From an uncultured Blautia sp. (GTDB lineage: Bacteria > Bacillota > Clostridia > Lachnospirales > Lachnospiraceae), in assembly GCA_946557785.1 (NCBI GenBank), contig CAMNTH010000012.1, positions 1 through 64,000 on the forward strand: DNA of 64,000 bases, read 5' to 3'. Position numbers and translations under genes: made by a program. The notes beneath the pieces were generated by a model. That model had not been told where the DNA came from and searched no databases. It saw nothing but the letters and a program-made list of their open reading frames with translations. Of this stretch, positions 43,801 to 52,856 are shown in pieces (position 1 is the first letter of the stretch; each line of letters starts with the position of its first letter).

Positions 43801-43875
43801 CTATTCCATGATATCCATACCGTCATTGCGGCAGTCAAAGTGTTTCCCCTCTGCCTTTGAAATAAACCATATCAT
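43801..43875 (-). CDS. Micro-ORF of 24 codons between comEC and holA
   Basis: An ATG at 43875 stands eight bases after AGAGG and opens 24 codons ending at TAG (43801), 16 bases before the holA start. The peptide begins MIWFISKAEGKHFDC. It may be a leader coupled to holA, or chance. I do not recognise it. Confidence 0.22.
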   Translation of the reverse strand: MIWFISKAEGKHFDCRNDGMDIME

Positions 43876-43938
43876 AAAATCGCCTCTTTAGGAAGACCAA
43901 TTTCCATTTCTCTGCACATAATACTTTTGGATTATCTC

Positions 43939-46233
43939 CTAAGATTCTTCACAGAACCGTTCTATCCATACACGTTTCCCGTCAGTAGACACAGTAATGG
44001 CGCCGTTTTTCATAGTATATTCCAGGCGGCACCCTGTCTCTTCCAGTCTTTGGACAGTCTCCGGCGAAGGATGTCCGTATGTATTTGTGGAAGAACAGGA
44101 AATCACCCCCACCTCCGGTCGGATCTTTTCAAGGAAAGATTCGCCTGAGGAATAGCGGGAGCCGTGATGGCCAACCTTTAAAAAATCAACATCAGACAAA
44201 CTGTTTTCCTTCAGAAGTTCTTTCTCTCCCTTTTCTCCAATATCCCCTGTAAAAAGCCCGCGCCATTCTTTGTACTTAAGTTCCACCACCATAGCTTCCT
44301 CATTTACATCCGCTCCGGAAGCATTGCTCTTTGGAGAAAGGATGGAAACACTCAAATCCCCTGCTTTCATCCGATCTCCTGCATTTGTACCTGCCGTTTT
44401 CATTCCAGCCTTCTCCGCCAGGGCCGCAAGCTCTTCCCAGACATTTGGAGGTTCTCTCCATCCAGGAAGATACAAAGTCCCCCCCTGAATGGAAGTTAAT
44501 CCATCCCCCATATAAGTCAGCAGTTCCTTGATGCCGCTGATATGGTCTTCATCCGTATGGGAAATAAAAATACCATCCAGATAAGAAATCCCCTGGCTTT
44601 TTAAATAAGGCATCAGCTGGTATTGTGCAATACTGGATTTATTGCTGCTTCCGCAGTCGATCAAAAAATGATATTTTTCCGGAGTTTCTATTACAATACA
44701 GTCCCCCTGTCCTACATCCAGACAGGTAACCTTTAGATTTCCCCCAGGTTTCCATCCCAGGATAGCAACCCCCGCCCCAAGGAGAAGCAGCATTTCCAGT
44801 TCCGTCTTTCCAGGAATATGCCAGCCCTTTCTCACCCTTTCCTTTTTCCACGAAGCTTTTTCTTTTCTCTCCCCTCTCTTTCCTAAAAAAACAGCCAGAA
44901 ACAGCAATCCATAATACAGCAGAACCTGCCATAATTCCGGTCTTCCCCCAATCCATGTACACCAGGGAATTTCTCCTGAAAGCCTGCACAATTGCTCATA
45001 GAAAAACAAAAGCGCCCTTCCCGGAAGCAGGATAATCTCCGCCGCCTTCAGGCAGAACAATCCCGTCAGACCGCCCAATACACCGCAGACCAAAACCGCC
45101 CCCACAGTAGGAAGTACTGCAAGATTAAGCAAAATCCCCATCAGCGATACCTCTCCGTAGAAATACAGCATTATGGGAAGGGTGATCATCTGCACAGACA
45201 GGGAAGCAAGGAATGTATTTACCATCTTTCTTCTGCTTCCTGTCATTGCCAAAACGTAAGGTGCCACAACCGTAAGCCCTGCCACAGCGCCGAAAGAAAG
45301 AAGAAATCCGCTGCTGTAAAGGTTCCCGGGCGCATGAAGCAGCATCAGAACAGCAGAAACCGCAAGTGCCGTCAGCCTATCATAGCATCTTCCCAAAAGC
45401 TGCGCACTAACTGCCAGAAAAAACATGCACACTGCCCTTATAGAAGACACGCTGCTCCCTGTCATCATTCCATACTGTACCATCAGCGTAATGGAAAGCA
45501 TCCCGGCAGGAACAAGACCAACCCCCGCTTTTTTCAGAAGGCTGTTCATCCCTGTTCCTAAAAGGCTGATATGCATACCGGATATGGCAAGAATGTGAAT
45601 AATCCCTGCTAACTGATATCGCATTTTTGTTTCTTCCTCCAGGCTGCCCTTTTCCCCCAGGACCATTGCTTCGAATACAGGGGCATCCTCTTTGGCAGTC
45701 TCCTCATAAATCTCTGCAAACCTCTCCCGCACATCCAGAATACCCTGCAAATAAGGGGACCAAGTATCTGATCTTTGAGTGATGACCCCGTCTTTTAGGA
45801 AATAATAAATATGCCTGCAGCCATAATACTGACGGCTGTCAAATTCCCCCTGATTCCGGGCTTTGGGTACACGAATTAGCCTGCCTGATACTTTTAACAG
45901 GGTACCTGCAGGAATTTTCTCTGAACTTTCTTCTTTTTTCAAAAAAACTCTAACATTTTCAATGGAAATTTTTTTCACAGATGTGTCTTTTGTAGAATAA
46001 ATCTCTTCCTGATAAAGCAGATAAACTCTTTTGAGATAGATAGACTGGGAAAATTCTGTTTCTGCACACTGCTGTACCTCCCCGCAGATGACAGCCTCCG
46101 GATGATCAGCTATCCATGCCTGAAGGGAGTGCGGCAGCGGATTCCCCCGAATAACCGGAATCCCCAACGCATCCATCAGACACAGCGCCAGCATCAGGAG
46201 CAGGCAGACCACACACATGGGGCGTCTTCCCAA
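43939..46233 (-). CDS. comEC: ComEC/Rec2 DNA-uptake channel
   Basis: The membrane channel that carries single-stranded DNA into competent cells, 764 residues. It has two N-terminal helices, an OB-like extracellular domain (DUF4131, about 50-180), a competence domain of about seven helices (about 200-480) with HILAISGMHISLLG, and a C-terminal metallo-beta-lactamase domain with DVGQGDCIVIE, HTDEDHISGI and KVGHHGSRYSS. All modules are present, so it looks functional. It starts with TTG at 46233 right after AAGGAG. It is the last gene of the operon that begins with comEA. Confidence 0.95.
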   Translation of the reverse strand: MGRRPMCVVCLLLMLALCLMDALGIPVIRGNPLPHSLQAWIADHPEAVICGEVQQCAETEFSQSIYLKRVYLLYQEEIYSTKDTSVKKISIENVRVFLKKEESSEKIPAGTLLKVSGRLIRVPKARNQGEFDSRQYYGCRHIYYFLKDGVITQRSDTWSPYLQGILDVRERFAEIYEETAKEDAPVFEAMVLGEKGSLEEETKMRYQLAGIIHILAISGMHISLLGTGMNSLLKKAGVGLVPAGMLSITLMVQYGMMTGSSVSSIRAVCMFFLAVSAQLLGRCYDRLTALAVSAVLMLLHAPGNLYSSGFLLSFGAVAGLTVVAPYVLAMTGSRRKMVNTFLASLSVQMITLPIMLYFYGEVSLMGILLNLAVLPTVGAVLVCGVLGGLTGLFCLKAAEIILLPGRALLFFYEQLCRLSGEIPWCTWIGGRPELWQVLLYYGLLFLAVFLGKRGERKEKASWKKERVRKGWHIPGKTELEMLLLLGAGVAILGWKPGGNLKVTCLDVGQGDCIVIETPEKYHFLIDCGSSNKSSIAQYQLMPYLKSQGISYLDGIFISHTDEDHISGIKELLTYMGDGLTSIQGGTLYLPGWREPPNVWEELAALAEKAGMKTAGTNAGDRMKAGDLSVSILSPKSNASGADVNEEAMVVELKYKEWRGLFTGDIGEKGEKELLKENSLSDVDFLKVGHHGSRYSSGESFLEKIRPEVGVISCSSTNTYGHPSPETVQRLEETGCRLEYTMKNGAITVSTDGKRVWIERFCEES

Positions 46234-46256
46234 AGCGCTCCTTTCCGATCAGCTTT

Positions 46257-47204
46257 TTATTTCTGATCCTCTTCCTGTACGATTAGCTCTTCATTCCGCT
46301 CATAATAATTATACAGCGGCATATCCTTTCTAAAGTTCCCTTCCGAACTGCCGTCCACAGAAATCTGTACTTTATCCGCCTCACAGGCTGCAAGCACGGA
46401 ATTCACCACAGAGTAAACCTGAACTGCTTCTGAAACATCCGGCGCATACTCCAGAAAACCGCCGCCCAGGTTCAGATAACATACCCTGTCTGAGATCAGT
46501 GCGCTAACAGCCAGCGTATTTCCTGATATTGCAGGATAGTGACCTTTTACCATAGGGCCCTTTGCAAGCTGTTCCAGGACAACTCGTTCTTTTGGAAGGT
46601 TCTTTTTATAATATACTTTTCTCTTTTCTTCTACCAGTTTCGTGCCTGTCTTATCCGCAAAATACAGCGTAAACGTGTCATAACGATACTCATTCATGTT
46701 CTCCTCAGAATATTCCACAAATGTACTGTCATCCATGTCACCGATTTTCTGGTTTTTGGAATCTGTAATATCCTGCCCGTTTACGCAAAATCGAACGGCC
46801 TGGACCCCGGGTATCTGCACAAACATTTTTACAATACCTGCCCGCACCAGAATCTCCCGGACTCTGCTCATTTTACTGTACTGTCCATTAAAATCAATAG
46901 TCAGTACATTCTCTGTAGTCGTATAAGAATTAATGGTAACTTCTTTCGGCAAAAGATTAATCTCCTCACCCTCTGCTGCCATTTTGCCAAGACGCTGCAT
47001 CAGGTCTTTGATCATATACTCTGCTTCTTCCTCTTTCGGCATATACTCTTTTTGTTCCAGCCGTGTTTCGTCTGTACTGAGGTAATAAATACTGTAACTG
47101 TTTTCTTTCTCTTTCTGCTGCGTATCTTCCACTTCAATAGTACAGCCAGCCAGAGAAATGCATGTCAGAAGCACAGCAAGAAGTATACTTAAATTTTTCT
47201 TCAC
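46257..47204 (-). CDS. GerMN-domain lipoprotein
   Basis: A 315-residue lipoprotein with lipobox SLAGC (Cys21) and two GerMN-type domains (about 55-170 and 190-305), the second with the LNLGGGFLEYAPDVSEAVQVYSVVNS pattern. GerM in Bacillus is needed in engulfment and germination; LpqB in Actinobacteria pairs GerMN with the MtrAB two-component system. It starts with GTG at 47204, six bases after GGAGG, and lies 10 bases after the histidine kinase gene, an order similar to mtrA-mtrB-lpqB. I infer that it modulates the kinase from outside the membrane. Confidence 0.88.
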   Translation of the reverse strand: MKKNLSILLAVLLTCISLAGCTIEVEDTQQKEKENSYSIYYLSTDETRLEQKEYMPKEEEAEYMIKDLMQRLGKMAAEGEEINLLPKEVTINSYTTTENVLTIDFNGQYSKMSRVREILVRAGIVKMFVQIPGVQAVRFCVNGQDITDSKNQKIGDMDDSTFVEYSEENMNEYRYDTFTLYFADKTGTKLVEEKRKVYYKKNLPKERVVLEQLAKGPMVKGHYPAISGNTLAVSALISDRVCYLNLGGGFLEYAPDVSEAVQVYSVVNSVLAACEADKVQISVDGSSEGNFRKDMPLYNYYERNEELIVQEEDQK

Positions 47205-47214
47205 CCAGCACCTC

Positions 47215-48636
47215 CTACGGTATATAAGACAACGGAATCCGAACGGAGAACGTGGTTCCCTCGCCCTCCCTGCTGAATACCTTGATCACTCCATGATGCA
47301 TTGCAATACTGCTTCTGGTAATGGCAAGGCCAAGTCCTGTTCCGCCGATTTCCTTAGAATGAGATTTGTCAACCCGGTAAAACCTCTCAAAAACACGTTC
47401 AATGGAATCCTCCGGAATTCCAAGACCGGAGTCTGCCACAGTCACATAAAAGTATTTGTGATCCGCATCCAGTGATACCCTTACCCACCCGTCGTCAACA
47501 TTATATTTAATACCGTTTTCCACCAGGTTACTGATAGCAGAAGTAAATTTAATTTCATCCACGTCCGCCTCTACAGTACGGAAGCTATCCAGAATAAGAT
47601 CAATATTCCGTTTGTCTGCAATGGGCCGCAGACGCTTCAAAATGGATTCCAGAAGCTGATTGATATCCGAATGGGCAATATTCAGATCGGAAGACTTTTT
47701 ATCCATTTTTACAAGAGTAAGAAGATCTGTGATAATCTTATTTTCTCTGTCAATCTCTGCTGTAATATCCTGCATAAACTCCTGGTACAATTCCTCCGGA
47801 ACCCCGGACTGCCCCACCAGGGAGTCTGCCAATACTTTCATAGAGGTTAATGGCGTCTTCAGTTCATGGGACACATTGGATACAAACTCCTGACGGGATT
47901 CATCCAGCACCTTCATTCGGGCTACCATTTTATTGAATGCATCTGTTATAAGTACCGTTTCCGTATAGTCAGGAACGGATATCTGTTCGTTCTGATAACC
48001 ATCTGTCAGATCCTCAATGGCTCTGGTAACTCTGGCAAAAGGCTTCACCAACACAGTAGAAAGCACATAGGCCAGGAGAACCGAAAGAATCACAAGGATT
48101 GCAATAATAATAATTCCTCTCTGTTCCAGATGATGCACTGTTGAAGAAATCTCCCTGCAGGAAAAAGTAACAAGCATGGCCCCCTGAAGCTGCTGCACAT
48201 CCGGGCTCTTTACCGGAACCGCAATCTCCAGGATCCGTCCATTTCTGCTGTAGCCTGTATCCTTTTCCCCCTTAAAGCATCTGATGATCTCCGGAGATAC
48301 CATAGTTTTTCCTTCATCTACGTGGTAAGTATCCTTCACTACCTTAAAATCCCTGTCTACCAACAGTATCCTGCCGCTGTAAATATTAGACAATAACTCC
48401 AGCTTGCTGTTTACAGCCTGTGAGCTGGAGTCATTGAGGTAATTCTCTTTAATTAGCAGATTGCACAAAATATCACACTGCTTCCGGACACTATTCACAC
48501 GGATCTCAATGGCTTTATCCTCATAATTGGCAATCACCATTGCCGCAGCAATGATCCCCGGTACAATTCCCAGAATGATCAGGATAATCAGAATACGGAA
48601 ACGCAGACTCTTAAAAAAGTTCCCTCGTTTCTTCAT
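47215..48636 (-). CDS. Sensor histidine kinase
   Basis: A 473-residue membrane kinase: helix 1 at about 14-36, an extracytoplasmic sensor domain of about 135 residues, helix 2 at about 173-197, HAMP to about 245, HisKA with phospho-acceptor H257 in SNVSHELKTPLTS, and an ATPase domain with NLVENGIKYN, DSGLGIPEDSIERVFERFYR and GGTGLGLAI. It is of the WalK/PhoR/ResE class. It is translated three bases after the response regulator gene, its evident partner. The sensed signal is unknown; the GerMN lipoprotein next door could contribute. Confidence 0.95.
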   Translation of the reverse strand: MKKRGNFFKSLRFRILIILIILGIVPGIIAAAMVIANYEDKAIEIRVNSVRKQCDILCNLLIKENYLNDSSSQAVNSKLELLSNIYSGRILLVDRDFKVVKDTYHVDEGKTMVSPEIIRCFKGEKDTGYSRNGRILEIAVPVKSPDVQQLQGAMLVTFSCREISSTVHHLEQRGIIIIAILVILSVLLAYVLSTVLVKPFARVTRAIEDLTDGYQNEQISVPDYTETVLITDAFNKMVARMKVLDESRQEFVSNVSHELKTPLTSMKVLADSLVGQSGVPEELYQEFMQDITAEIDRENKIITDLLTLVKMDKKSSDLNIAHSDINQLLESILKRLRPIADKRNIDLILDSFRTVEADVDEIKFTSAISNLVENGIKYNVDDGWVRVSLDADHKYFYVTVADSGLGIPEDSIERVFERFYRVDKSHSKEIGGTGLGLAITRSSIAMHHGVIKVFSREGEGTTFSVRIPLSYIP

Positions 48637-48639
48637 AGC

Positions 48640-49329
48640 CTACGCCTGGAAATAGTATCCAACACCCCATTTGGTGTGTACATATTTGGGCTCACTGGGA
48701 TTCGCCTCAATTTTTTCACGAAGTCTTCGGATATGTACATCTACTGTACGCACATCTCCGGGATATTCATATCCCCATACAATATTCAAAAGATTTTCAC
48801 GGCTGTATACTTTGTTTGGGTTAAATACCAAAAGCTCCAGCACATCGAATTCCTTAGCTGTAAGGTTGATTTCCTTTCCGGAAATAAATACCCGGCGCCC
48901 CTCACAATCCAGCTTCAGGTCACCTGCCTGAATCGTCTTAGCCTTTTCTTTCTCCTCATGGTCAGAGCCTGCACGGCGAATGATGGCTTTAATGCGCGCC
49001 TTTACCTCCAGGATATTAAAGGGCTTCGTAATATAATCATCTGCACCATACTCCAGCCCCAGGATCTTATCCATGTCTTCGCCTTTGGCTGTAAGCATGA
49101 CAATGGGAACATTGGAAAATTCCCGGATCTGCTGGCATACCTCCAGCCCATCCATCTTAGGCAGCATCAGATCCAGAAGAATAATATCATATTTATTCTC
49201 TTTTGCCTTTTCAACCGCCTCTTCGCCATCGTAGGCACAGTCTACTTCCATTCCGTCCTGCTCCAGGCTGAAACGGATTCCCTTTACAATCAGCTTCTCG
49301 TCATCTACAACCAATACTTTCCTGCTCAT
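48640..49329 (-). CDS. OmpR-family response regulator
   Basis: A 229-residue regulator with receiver-domain phospho-acceptor D53 in ILLDLMLP, acidic pocket D9-D10, switch residues TAKGED and K-P in YITKPFN, and a C-terminal winged helix (about 130-227) ending YVHTKWGVGYYF. Its closest relatives by appearance are WalR and PhoP types. It lies 10 bases after comEA and 3 bases before its kinase. Targets are not visible from this window. Confidence 0.95.
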   Translation of the reverse strand: MSRKVLVVDDEKLIVKGIRFSLEQDGMEVDCAYDGEEAVEKAKENKYDIILLDLMLPKMDGLEVCQQIREFSNVPIVMLTAKGEDMDKILGLEYGADDYITKPFNILEVKARIKAIIRRAGSDHEEKEKAKTIQAGDLKLDCEGRRVFISGKEINLTAKEFDVLELLVFNPNKVYSRENLLNIVWGYEYPGDVRTVDVHIRRLREKIEANPSEPKYVHTKWGVGYYFQA

Positions 49330-49339
49330 TCATGTTCTC

Positions 49340-50032
49340 CTATTCTACTGCTATATTGTCTTTTATCTTCACGAATGTTCCTTCTTTAATGCCTGGAACA
49401 TTCAAAATCTCCTCGATCGCGGAAAATCCGCCGTGTTCTTCCCTGTACGCCACAATTGCCTGTGCCTTGGACGCCCCGATTCCTGCAAGGGCAGTAAGGG
49501 CATCTTCATCTGCTGTATTCAGGTTGATTTTGCCGGATGCACCTCCCTGGGCATCCCTTCCGGCTTCTTTCCTGGCTAAACTCTTTTCCATGGGGCTTTG
49601 AAAAGATTGGCTGTTCTCTGCCTCTTCCCTGGTAGGAATATATACCTGCTGCCCATCCTCAAGCTTTTCGGCCTGGTTTACATATTCTCCTGCCGCATCC
49701 TGCAAAAACCCGCCTGCTGCTTCTATCGCCTGAAACACACGGCTGCCAGCATTCAATTGATAGACGCCCGGTTCTGCCACCGCACCGATTACGTCCACAT
49801 AAATCTCTGCAGGCAGAACAGCTGTCTCCCGGCTGCTTCCATGAGTCTCTTCCTCCTGCACGGAAGGTCTGGAATCCTTTTTTTCTTCTTCCTCTTCTGT
49901 CTGTCCGGACCCTTCCAGAAATTCCGCTTCCCTTCTTCCGCACCCTGACGATGTTAAAAGCACTATGGCCAGTGCACACCCTGCCAGTATTAGCAAGCAT
50001 GCCTGAAAAAAAGTTCCTATATTATTTTTCAT
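49340..50032 (-). CDS. comEA: ComEA DNA receptor
   Basis: A 230-residue membrane-anchored protein that binds double-stranded DNA outside the cell and passes it to ComEC. It has an N-terminal hydrophobic segment (about 9-27), closely followed by SSGC at 28-31, which also resembles a lipobox; an acidic linker; an SLBB domain (about 75-135, YVDVIGAVAEPGVYQL); and a C-terminal helix-hairpin-helix pair (about 165-228) with INLNTADEDALTALAGIG. The best ribosome site, AAAGGAG, is 14 bases from the ATG, too far for good initiation, and a short upstream ORF overlaps the start. Confidence 0.93.
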   Translation of the reverse strand: MKNNIGTFFQACLLILAGCALAIVLLTSSGCGRREAEFLEGSGQTEEEEEKKDSRPSVQEEETHGSSRETAVLPAEIYVDVIGAVAEPGVYQLNAGSRVFQAIEAAGGFLQDAAGEYVNQAEKLEDGQQVYIPTREEAENSQSFQSPMEKSLARKEAGRDAQGGASGKINLNTADEDALTALAGIGASKAQAIVAYREEHGGFSAIEEILNVPGIKEGTFVKIKDNIAVE

Positions 50033-50087
50033 AGTTCTTAGGTTCGCTCCTTTGCCTTAATATGGCGGTGAGTTCCCCTTTTCTCAT
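50022..50087 (-). CDS. Upstream ORF of 21 codons overlapping comEA
   Basis: An ATG at 50087 opens 21 codons that end at a TAA 11 bases inside comEA in another frame. AAGG lies seven bases upstream. Because comEA itself has badly spaced ribosome-site bases, translation of this ORF could be needed to reach the comEA start. The peptide (MRKGELTAILRQRSEP...) has no known relatives that I recognise. Confidence 0.27.
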   Translation of the reverse strand: MRKGELTAILRQRSEPKNYEK

Positions 50088-50102
50088 ACAGAACCTTGTT
50101 TT

Positions 50103-50131
50103 ATTTTAACGAATTATTACAAAATTTACAA
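50103..50131 (-). promoter_or_regulatory. Sigma-A promoter of the comEA-comEC operon
   Basis: TTGTAA, 17 bases, TAAAAT on the minus strand, 71 bases before the comEA ATG. It begins within the gap after the DUF606 gene. Confidence 0.65.
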
Positions 50132-50140
50132 TAGAAATCC

Positions 50141-50575
50141 TTATTTTTGCCACTTAAAAATTACGATTCCTGCAATGGCAACTGCCATCCCCAAAATCTT
50201 CCTCCATTCAAAAGGCTGTTTATCTACCCCAAACATCCCAAACAGTTCGATTACATAAGCTACGATCAGCTGGGAAATCACAATCAGCATAGCGGCCCTG
50301 GCAGGCCCCAAAGCTCCCATGCTCTGAATTACCGTAATGGTAATAAAGGCACCGATCACACCTCCAAGAAGTGTATATTTATTTTCCACCTGCCACAAAG
50401 CACCTATGCTCTCCCGTCCTGTAAAGAGCCAGGCAAGCACACATACCAGAAATGCCGAAAACTGAACCCAGCCAGTGGAAACCCACAAGCTGCTTTGCTT
50501 GGTTACTTCTGTATTAAACACCCCCTGGATACTCATCAAAGCCCCAGACAACAATGCAATAAGAATACCCCACAT
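50141..50575 (-). CDS. DMT-superfamily transporter of the YdcZ/DUF606 type
   Basis: A 144-residue protein with five predicted helices, beginning MWGILIALLSGALMSIQGVFN, which is characteristic of the small DUF606 (YdcZ) membrane proteins. Most act as small-molecule exporters; substrates are mostly unknown. GGAGG lies seven bases before the ATG. It follows the ABC permease gene after a strong hairpin at 50602-50635, so it is probably expressed only by read-through or from an undetected promoter. Confidence 0.85.
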   Translation of the reverse strand: MWGILIALLSGALMSIQGVFNTEVTKQSSLWVSTGWVQFSAFLVCVLAWLFTGRESIGALWQVENKYTLLGGVIGAFITITVIQSMGALGPARAAMLIVISQLIVAYVIELFGMFGVDKQPFEWRKILGMAVAIAGIVIFKWQK

Positions 50576-50601
50576 AAAAATCCCTCCGTAAGATCAATAT
50601 T

Positions 50602-50635
50602 GAAAAAGGTGAATGATTCACCATTCACCTTTTTC
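50602..50635 (-). terminator. Long hairpin between ABC permease and DUF606 genes
   Basis: A 14-bp perfect stem, GAAAAAGGTGAATG with its complement, closed by a six-base loop; the T-run lies within the 3' arm of the stem on both strands. It is likely an attenuating or bidirectional terminator. Confidence 0.6.
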
Positions 50636-50685
50636 ATTGTTTCTATTAGAATATACATCTTTTGGAGCTTTTATGCACATATTGC

Positions 50686-51942
50686 TTACTGCTCTTTCAG
50701 CTTCCGTACAGTAGCACCGAATTTCAGAGGATTGCCATAGTGCAAAGTCCCGAACCGGAAAATCTTCGCAGACAGAATTCCTGCCAAAACACAGCTTGCA
50801 GCCAGCAGCACTCCTGAAAGCAGTGTTTCCCACACTGTCACACTTCCCATGGATACACGGATAAACATGGCGTTTCCTGAAGTAAATGGAATAAAGGATG
50901 CCACCTTCATTAACATGCTGTCACAGTCTGACATTCCCAGCATTGCAATTAAAAAAGAAGCAATATAGATCATCATAACAGGCATGGAACTCTTGCTGAT
51001 ATCTTCTGTCTTTGATACCATGGCACCCAGCATTCCGAAAATAAATGCATACAGCAGATAACTCAGCATTGCAAAAATCCCATAAATGATCAGCACTCTG
51101 GCCGGAATATCAAACAAAAAGTCCAGCATTCCTCCCCATTTATCCTGAAATGCATAATAGGAGGCAAAACCTGTACCAAGAATAAGAACTGCCTGCAGTA
51201 CACCTGCAATCGCTCCTGCCAGAACCTTACCGAAGATCAGACTGTTAGGATTCACACTGGTAACCAGGATTTCAATGGCACGATTGCTCTTTTCTGTAGT
51301 AACGGATACTGCGATCATCTGTCCGTAGAAAATAATCAGGAAATAAACCACAAACACCAATGCATAGGTATACCCGTAATTCCGTGCGCTGTTCTTGCCT
51401 AAAATCTCCGTCGAAAGGGAAACACCCACATTTTCTGCTTCCATTACCTCTTCTGCACTTAAGCCCTTTTCTTTTAGATACTGCATTCTCTGATAAGTAC
51501 TAAGGGCATTCTGGAACATATAGGAATATCTTTCACTCATGGACAGATTATTCACCACATAGGTAACATCCGAAAGGCTTTCCAGAATAAATCCGGCTTC
51601 TATTTCCTCCTGTTCTACAGCAGTCTTCAGCTCCTGCTCTTCCTGGAAGGTTTTCCACTGTGCAGGCATCATATCAAGAAGCATATCCACATCATCCACC
51701 TGATCCGTTCTCACAAAAACCCCCAGGTTATCCAACGCCTCCTCTGTCATCTCAGCTTCCGCCGATGTTTCCTCCTTTACGGAGGTTTCGTCCTTCTCTG
51801 AGTTCAAAAGCCCTGGAATAAAGGTAGGAACGATGATCACACCTGCCATCACCACAGCCAGAAGTACTGTGGTCAGGACAAAACTTCGGTTCTTAAAATA
51901 ACTGTTCAGCTCAAATTTTAATACGGTCAAAAATTGTTTCAT
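50686..51942 (-). CDS. ABC-2 type transporter permease (NatB-like)
   Basis: A 418-residue membrane protein. One helix near 22-44 is followed by an extracytoplasmic domain of about 130 residues, and five or six helices occupy the C-terminal half, the arrangement of NatB and related exporter permeases. A SVTTEKSNRAIEILVTSVNP segment near 212-231 is the coupling region typical of ABC-2 proteins. It overlaps the ATPase gene by four bases. The cargo is unknown: candidates are sodium ions, peptides or lipids. Confidence 0.9.
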   Translation of the reverse strand: MKQFLTVLKFELNSYFKNRSFVLTTVLLAVVMAGVIIVPTFIPGLLNSEKDETSVKEETSAEAEMTEEALDNLGVFVRTDQVDDVDMLLDMMPAQWKTFQEEQELKTAVEQEEIEAGFILESLSDVTYVVNNLSMSERYSYMFQNALSTYQRMQYLKEKGLSAEEVMEAENVGVSLSTEILGKNSARNYGYTYALVFVVYFLIIFYGQMIAVSVTTEKSNRAIEILVTSVNPNSLIFGKVLAGAIAGVLQAVLILGTGFASYYAFQDKWGGMLDFLFDIPARVLIIYGIFAMLSYLLYAFIFGMLGAMVSKTEDISKSSMPVMMIYIASFLIAMLGMSDCDSMLMKVASFIPFTSGNAMFIRVSMGSVTVWETLLSGVLLAASCVLAGILSAKIFRFGTLHYGNPLKFGATVRKLKEQ

Positions 51943-52856
51943 GCCTCATCACCCGCCTTTTCTACAAAGATGTCATTTAAGGACGGTTCATACATTCCAA
52001 AGAACTCCATATCCACGTCCTGTTCCAGAAGCCGTTTCAGAATTGCAGACTTATTCTCAGGCTGCAGCTTCCTAATAATAATACGGTCCTTCTGCACTTT
52101 TTCCACTTCCAAAAGATCTGAAAAAGTGTCTCTAAGGCGTCTTGCCAACTCCTCAGATTCCTCCTCAAGGCTTGACAGCACAAGACGGTCACGTCCGAAC
52201 TCTCTCTTGATCTCTCTCAAATTACCGGAAAGAACCAAATCCCCATGGTTGAGAATGGCAATCTCTTCACAGAATTCCTCCACATAACTCATCTGGTGGC
52301 TGGAAAAAATCACCAGTCTCCCTTCCTGAATCTGCTCCTTGATCACATCCTTCAGTATCTGGGAATTTACAGGATCGAGGCCGGAAAAAGGCTCATCCAG
52401 TATAATAATGTCCGGATTACATAAAAGCGTCTGGGCAAGCTGCACCTTCTGCTGGTTTCCCTTGGACAGGGTCTCCAGCTTTCTGTTTTCATATTCCGCA
52501 ACCTCCATGCGCTCCAGCCATTTTTTCATATTAGCTTTTGCAGCTTTTGCCCCAAGCCCCCGGAGCATCCCCAGGTATATGAGCTGTTCTCCAACAGTCT
52601 TCTTGGGATACAGACCGCGTTCCTCAGGCAGATAGCCAATCTGATGTTCCCTGGGAATAAAAGGTTTCCCATCCATTAAAATCGTTCCCGAATTGCTTTT
52701 AAATACATCCATCAATATCCGGATCGTGGTTGTCTTTCCAGCACCGTTACGGCCGAGAAGACCCAGAGCGCTTCCGCTCTCCACGCAGAAAGAAATCCCG
52801 TGAAGCACTTCATTCTCCCCAAAATTCTTTTTCAAATTCTTAACTTCCAGTTTCAT
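51939..52856 (-). CDS. ABC transporter ATP-binding protein (NatA-like)
   Basis: A 305-residue ATPase with Walker A LLGRNGAGKTTT near 33-44, signature LSKGNQQKVQLAQ, Walker B IIILDEPFSGLDP and the switch histidine in SSHQMS, plus a C-terminal extension of about 80 residues as in NatA. It is translated with the permease downstream and the DUF3169 gene upstream (four-base overlaps on both sides). The signature LSKGN, not LSGGQ, is normal for this family. Confidence 0.95.
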   Translation of the reverse strand: MKLEVKNLKKNFGENEVLHGISFCVESGSALGLLGRNGAGKTTTIRILMDVFKSNSGTILMDGKPFIPREHQIGYLPEERGLYPKKTVGEQLIYLGMLRGLGAKAAKANMKKWLERMEVAEYENRKLETLSKGNQQKVQLAQTLLCNPDIIILDEPFSGLDPVNSQILKDVIKEQIQEGRLVIFSSHQMSYVEEFCEEIAILNHGDLVLSGNLREIKREFGRDRLVLSSLEEESEELARRLRDTFSDLLEVEKVQKDRIIIRKLQPENKSAILKRLLEQDVDMEFFGMYEPSLNDIFVEKAGDEA

